The notes beneath the pieces were generated by a model, which was given only the letters and a program-made list of their open reading frames with translations, ran no database searches and had not been told where the DNA came from. From Ephemerocybe angulata (lineage: Eukaryota > Basidiomycota > Agaricomycetes > Agaricales > Psathyrellaceae): a DNA stretch of 64,000 bases. Positions 59,751 to 64,000 of the stretch are shown here, piece by piece; the first letter of the stretch is position 1; each line of letters starts with the position of its first letter. A program made the position numbers and the translations under genes. Where the stretch lies: contig JAACJK010000001.1 of NCBI GenBank assembly GCA_013368325.1, positions 1,116,001 to 1,180,000 of the forward strand, written 5' to 3'.

Positions 59751-61549
59751 TCATCTCTTCCATAAACGCTTGAACACCCCCATAGTTTTCTTCGGTGCGA
59801 TAGGAATGAGTTCCCAGCTAATCGATCGCCCCAAAGTCCATTAGCATGCGCCAGAAAAGGACAAGTGCAATCCAGAAACACTCACTTCACAATCATATCT
59901 CCTCTGCCTACCACCTTCCCACCATGCCTTGCTGGCATACCAGCACCCTTGATTACACTTCTTCCATCGAAGCACCCCGTCCTCGGGAAGTCCACGTAGA
60001 ACGACAGCACTTGGCCATCCATGCCAGCGAACGGCACCTCCCCGCCATAACTCCTAAGCGCATCCACAAGCGGTACACGCACATCCAAAACAAGATCATC
60101 ACGCTCCCTCCTAAACCTGTCGTGGTCCTTGGGCTCCACGATGAACGCGATGTCTTGGTACGACCCAGGCTTCGTCTCATGCCCCACCCTCTTGCACAGA
60201 ATCTTCGAGCCCGTGCGACACCCAGCAGGGATATCGAGGTCCAAAGGCACAGTCTTCGTCCTTCCTGAAAGCATCCGCCGCGTGATAGGGAGCGACAAGC
60301 GCACCCCCGTAAACAGCTCCTCCAGCGCCAGAGGCAGGGCGTACGTCCACTCGCCCGCCGGCCCGAGCCCTATCGAGCCTAGCGGAACATCATACGGCGA
60401 TGTGTGAAGAACAGGTGCTACGACTTGACCAAAATGGTTCTGATAGCGCTTATCAGAGTGTGGAGATGAAGACCCTAGGCTGTTCGCAGTCGAGCTAGCT
60501 GGCGGCGGACGGACCACAGAATGTGACAGCCTATAAAAACACAATGAAAATGAGAGCCATGTTAGCGAGATTAAATTCCAATCAATATCACAATGCCAGG
60601 AAAGGCAGGAGGGGCGCATTACCTTGGTAGTGCTGAGCTCGGTAGCGCGGGCTGACAGTAAGGCGTGTGACGCTGAGCGATGCCAGTTGCAGCCGCTGCC
60701 GCTGCTGGGCTCGCAGGGTACGCAGCTATTATCGAGGGTGGCGGCGGCTTAGGAATGCTGGAGGCACGAGGTCTCGGTTGCGATAGGCGATGCGCGTTGG
60801 AATAGGCATGGTGGGTGGCTTGCCTGAACCCGTCTGGAAGATCAGACCCGGTTCTCCAGGTCTCGATATGAGGATATCGCGAGGGGCTAGTTGAAGTCGC
60901 GGATGGTCGCTCTGGATGACGATGATGGCCTGGGTTCGGATGGAAATGGGGTTGTTGTTGGTAAGGATTAGGATAAGGACCGTAATTTGGAGCGAAGTGA
61001 GGGGATTGCGCCTGCGGTGGGAAATACGAGTTTGTCGGAGAAGATTCCTTGAAGCTCGAGGAGGGAGTCGTGTAGTAGCCGGAGTCAAAGCTACGAGTCC
61101 TTCGCAGGTTACTATCGCCGTAAGAGTCGTCTGAGAATTCAGAGCTTGACTCCGAGGATTGGCGATCGAAGGACCTGTTTGAAGATTGACTCTTCTTCTT
61201 CGTATCGTTGTCGTCGGTGTGCATCAGGATGGGCTCTTCAAAATTGGACTCCAAATCCAGGGATTCAGTCAGCTGCTTGTAGGCCTCATTAATCTACAGA
61301 CCCGAAGTTAGCTGAAGGCAAAGGTGTTGGAGTTGCCTGTATCAACGTACCTCAATGAACCGTTTGGTCGCAACAGCTTTCTCTTTTTCATGGCGGTCAG
61401 GATGCCACTTCAAAACCTGTAAAGCCGTTAGGACATATAAGTGGTCTGAGGCGAGGAACACGCACAAGAACACGATACGCGTGCTTGATCTCGTCCGCGG
61501 TCGCTTGTGGTGGGAGCCCAAGGGTCTGGTGCGGTGTCTTTGAAGGCAT
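59751..61549 (-). CDS. Class B J-domain co-chaperone (DnaJ/Sis1-like)
   Basis: Five or so exons on the minus strand give about 510 residues. The J domain begins at residue 5 (TPHQTLGLPPQATADEIKHA) and, across an intron, contains VLVLKWHPDRHEK with the HPD motif that stimulates Hsp70 ATPase. INEAYKQL completes helix IV. A long Ser/Pro/Gln/His-rich disordered linker (residues ~65-275) replaces the usual Gly/Phe region. The DnaJ C-terminal substrate-binding domain follows: EWTYALPLALEELFTGVRLS, KTVPLDLDIPAGCRTGSKIL, HETKPGSYQDIAFIVEPKDH, VPLVDALRSYGGEVPFAG. There is no Cys-rich zinc finger, so it is class B. It ends MGVFKRLWKR. It helps Hsp70 fold or disaggregate proteins in the cytosol or nucleus. 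Confidence 0.9.
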
Positions 61550-62467
61550 GGCGTTTTGTCGTCACTCGGCACTCGCGAGACTTGACGACGGATGGCTACC
61601 TAGTGTGAGAGGTGGATGGACAGAGGACCAAAGAAAGAGAATGAGGCCAGGAGGCCAGGAGGTTTATATCGTCTCCGACCACCCATGCATCCACAGCGTC
61701 TATCCACGAAAGGATAATTGAATCTGAAGCACTGGTACTCCCAGATCTTCCGAGGCCCAGGATCAAAGGGATCACTCGAAGGACCTGCCGATCATGGTAA
61801 GGCGAAGGAGGTGTAGGGAAATGAAATTTCGTGAGGTCGCCCGAAAGGGGGCAATACCATAGGCCCAGTCTGAGAGAGGCAAGCCTCGTGGCGCGCTTCC
61901 TGCCTTCCCCTCACGGATTTCATCGGCCTTTAAGGTAGGTGACGAGGTGACATAGCCGTAGGATAAGTGTTAGACTGCGCACCATGGCCGCGCCCGGCAT
62001 GCCCAAACGTAGCGTGATGCGCAAGTCCTAGGGTAGGGGTTAGTCGGTGGGTGGGCACCTGAGGCATGGGCGCTTATCACCTGTGCCACTATCCACGGGA
62101 GAGCGAACATGCTGGACCAGTATATATGAGAATATAGAGCATATCATATATAATTATTGGTACAGAGGGATCTTCCCAAGTCTCAACAAGGATCCTAGCT
62201 CTGCATAGTATGGCGGTGGTCTTAATTGACGAAGGGGGGCGGGAGAAGGTATCTGATGGATGGGCCCGGAAAGTTGAAAGGCTAAGCTAATAATAGTTGA
62301 GACTATATATGAACTTTATTTAACACAATTTACTATATCCCCGCAATAATGAGAGGTGGGAGAGGTAGGGAGCGGGCAAGGCCCGCCGCCCAGCTGGAGG
62401 AGCGCTTTGATGCGCCCATCCCGGACTGATACCGAGTTCACCTTGTGACGCGTGACGGCGTTTTTAC
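61550..62467. other. Intergenic region, partly AT-rich
   Basis: About 0.9 kb. The J-protein promoter has a TATAAA-type element on the minus strand at 61663-61668. AT-rich runs lie near 62120-62160 and 62300-62340. No gene seen. Confidence 0.5.
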
Positions 62468-62938
62468 GGGGTCTATTCCAAATCGAGTTCTACCCATCGT
62501 ACGACAGCTCTGGAGGCCTCCTGGGGTTGCATCAATTGAATGACGCTTGCCTTCGAACCACGACCATCTCCATGCAATCATGCACCTAGAAAACTTGGAT
62601 GAGGTTCGCATACGGGGATTGCTCGTCGGTACTTCCCCATGGGATGTGGGACGGCGAGAGGACCAGCCAACACAGATAAAGACAAGCGAAGCTTCTTATC
62701 CTACGAGAATGGATCCAACGGGAAGTTTGTTGAACGTGGTCTGGCCTCTCTACTTCGAAAGGTACGCGTAAATTTACCGTTATCCTGCGGTTTAAGGCGA
62801 CGCGCTAATGAATGCCCCCCCTTTTCCCATCCGCCCCACCCTGGCGCCATGTTCCGCCTTCATCATGCTGTGATGTGACCGTGACCGGGGTCTGTTCCAA
62901 ATCGAGTTCTACCCATCGTATGTAGACTCGAGGCCTCC
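62468..62938. repeat. Two direct copies of a ~50-bp element
   Basis: Copy 1 near 62468-62520 and copy 2 near 62887-62938 share GGGGTCT, then TTCCAAATCGAGTTCTACCC and ATCGTA, then GAGGCCTCC after a short diverged spacer. Upstream bases (GTGAC...GTGAC) are also similar. The copies are about 420 bp apart, in the same orientation. They could be remains of a mobile element or a segmental duplication. No open frame between them looks coding. Confidence 0.6.
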
Positions 62939-63312
62939 ATCCCGAAACACTGCTTCCGGTGCCCGCATCAACTCCACAACGCGAAGCGAAGCTTCACTTG
63001 CGAGGTGCTGAAGTGCTCCCTGGCGCTCCCTGGTACCTGGCACAACTGAAGATAATCAGCCTCTGCTTCCAAGAATAAGTGATCAACGAAACGATAGTCG
63101 GTATCGTGTGGGAAGCGTGCAAATGAGGAAACCTCGAACCAGATGAAAGATGTCCAGTGAGTGGGACAGGTCATTATCGGCCGGCTTTTTGAGCTGATTC
63201 AGCCGCCTGTGCAGGTCCTCAGGGCGGTCTACGGCTCCGACTGCTCCTGCCCCCGCGACTTTCATGAGTCCCAATCAAATGCCAGGGCATCGGATGCGCT
63301 CTTTGTCGGAAA

Positions 63313-63984
63313 TTAAGACATTGAAGCATATGAATTCGGCCAAGGAGATAACTGGGAGAACAATATTTCCAAGGCGAGTATGTTCGCCAAGGTCCTCAAC
63401 AGCTTCTTGCTGAGGTTGATTCCCATCGACGAGTAGGTATTTACGTCAAGAATAAAGTTGAGGGTGTGAATGAGGGGGCAGCAGGAGGTAACTTTCCGTG
63501 TGCCAAGGACCTTCGTATCATCCTCATAGATGTCACTTATTGTGTACTGTCCTATCATCGCATAAGCCAGAGGCCTGAGTAAGAACCCGTTGTGCATCGT
63601 CACCGGGGTCGGAATGAACGGAAGCCCTTCGAATCTTCATGTGTCATTGACATAATCCAGGAACTCAAGGCAGCCGGAACACGGTTGAATGTTGGGAAGA
63701 ACTTCACCGGAGGCAGATGATCGACCAAGAACCGCCATAGTGCGTCCCCCAAAGAGATATCGATATGAGTGGTATGGAGCCAACCGCCCACATGTTGTGG
63801 TAGCAAATGGGGCGTACAGTATATCGGAGAGCACTGGAGAGCACCGCCCTGCTGAGCTAGCTCGTTCCAACCGTTTCAAGCGGAGGTCCATGTCACGGTA
63901 ACCCACACAACTTGAGGAAGCGCAACCCTCCTGAATGCAGATATGGGGGTAAAGCAGGTCTGAGAAGAATTCTCTATCGAGCAT
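63313..63984 (-). pseudogene. Possible decayed gene: long frame broken by one TGA
   Basis: On the minus strand a 115-codon frame (63984-63637) and a 96-codon frame (63603-63313) lie in the same phase, separated by 11 codons with a single TGA at the end of the first. Together they give about 223 codons with one stop. Sequence such as YRYLFGGRTMAVLGRSS, LEFLDYVNDT and IYEDDTKVLGTRKV does not match any family I know. It may be a decayed gene or simply a chance open stretch. Confidence 0.25.
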
Positions 63985-64000
63985 AATCGATAACGATCAC

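Overview
The window is nuclear DNA from a basidiomycete fungus, most likely an Agaricomycete. Genes are dense and on both strands. Most are interrupted by short introns of about 45-70 nt with GT..AG ends. Protein content is typically fungal: type-B carboxylesterases, old yellow enzyme, GMC oxidoreductase, berberine-bridge-type oxidase, F-box/LRR protein, HOPS and exocyst subunits. A short open frame ends in a CaaX box of the kind found in basidiomycete lipopeptide mating pheromones. I saw no rRNA, no convincing tRNA, no CRISPR and no intact transposon.

Layout. 0-2.4 kb: left-truncated SPT2-like chromatin protein and a POF1-type nucleotidyltransferase, both minus. 3.2-10.5 kb: a plus-strand trio of two paralogous secreted carboxylesterases flanking an old yellow enzyme. 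10.7-13.0 kb: Exo70 (minus). 13-15.8 kb: poorly defined coding segments and a hypothetical gene. 16.3-19.2 kb: an 896-aa disordered protein (minus). 20.2-24.3 kb: two adjacent secreted repeat proteins (minus) with Kex2-like Lys-Arg sites. 25.1-26.9 kb: MFS transporter (minus). 27.5-28.1 kb: a decayed conserved fungal gene. 28.6-40.7 kb: F-box protein, acidic hypothetical protein, Mex67 and an ankyrin protein, all plus. 41.5-45.5 kb: Vps39 (minus). 46.6-47.5 kb: a third secreted Arg-repeat protein. 49.2-51.6 kb: FAD oxidase. 52.4-54.6 kb: formin-type GBD/FH3 protein (minus). 55.6 kb: putative pheromone precursor. 56.3-58.9 kb: GMC oxidoreductase (minus). 59.8-61.5 kb: class B J-protein (minus). 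The last 2.4 kb has no confident gene, only a duplicated ~50-bp element and decayed-looking frames.

How the genes relate. Much of the window is housekeeping (mRNA export, exocytosis, vacuolar tethering, chaperone, chromatin). Accessory content is the esterase/enoate-reductase trio, the two flavin oxidases, the MFS pump, the pheromone precursor and the three secreted repeat proteins. The repeat proteins are the best candidate for something undescribed. All three have a short signal-peptide exon ending in a phase-2 intron, followed by a body of short repeats. In the 485-aa protein three tandem 20-22-residue units are bounded by Lys-Arg, as in precursors cut into small peptides. Exon models come from reading splice signals and frame continuity by eye. 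No homology search was run, and family calls rest on motif recognition.
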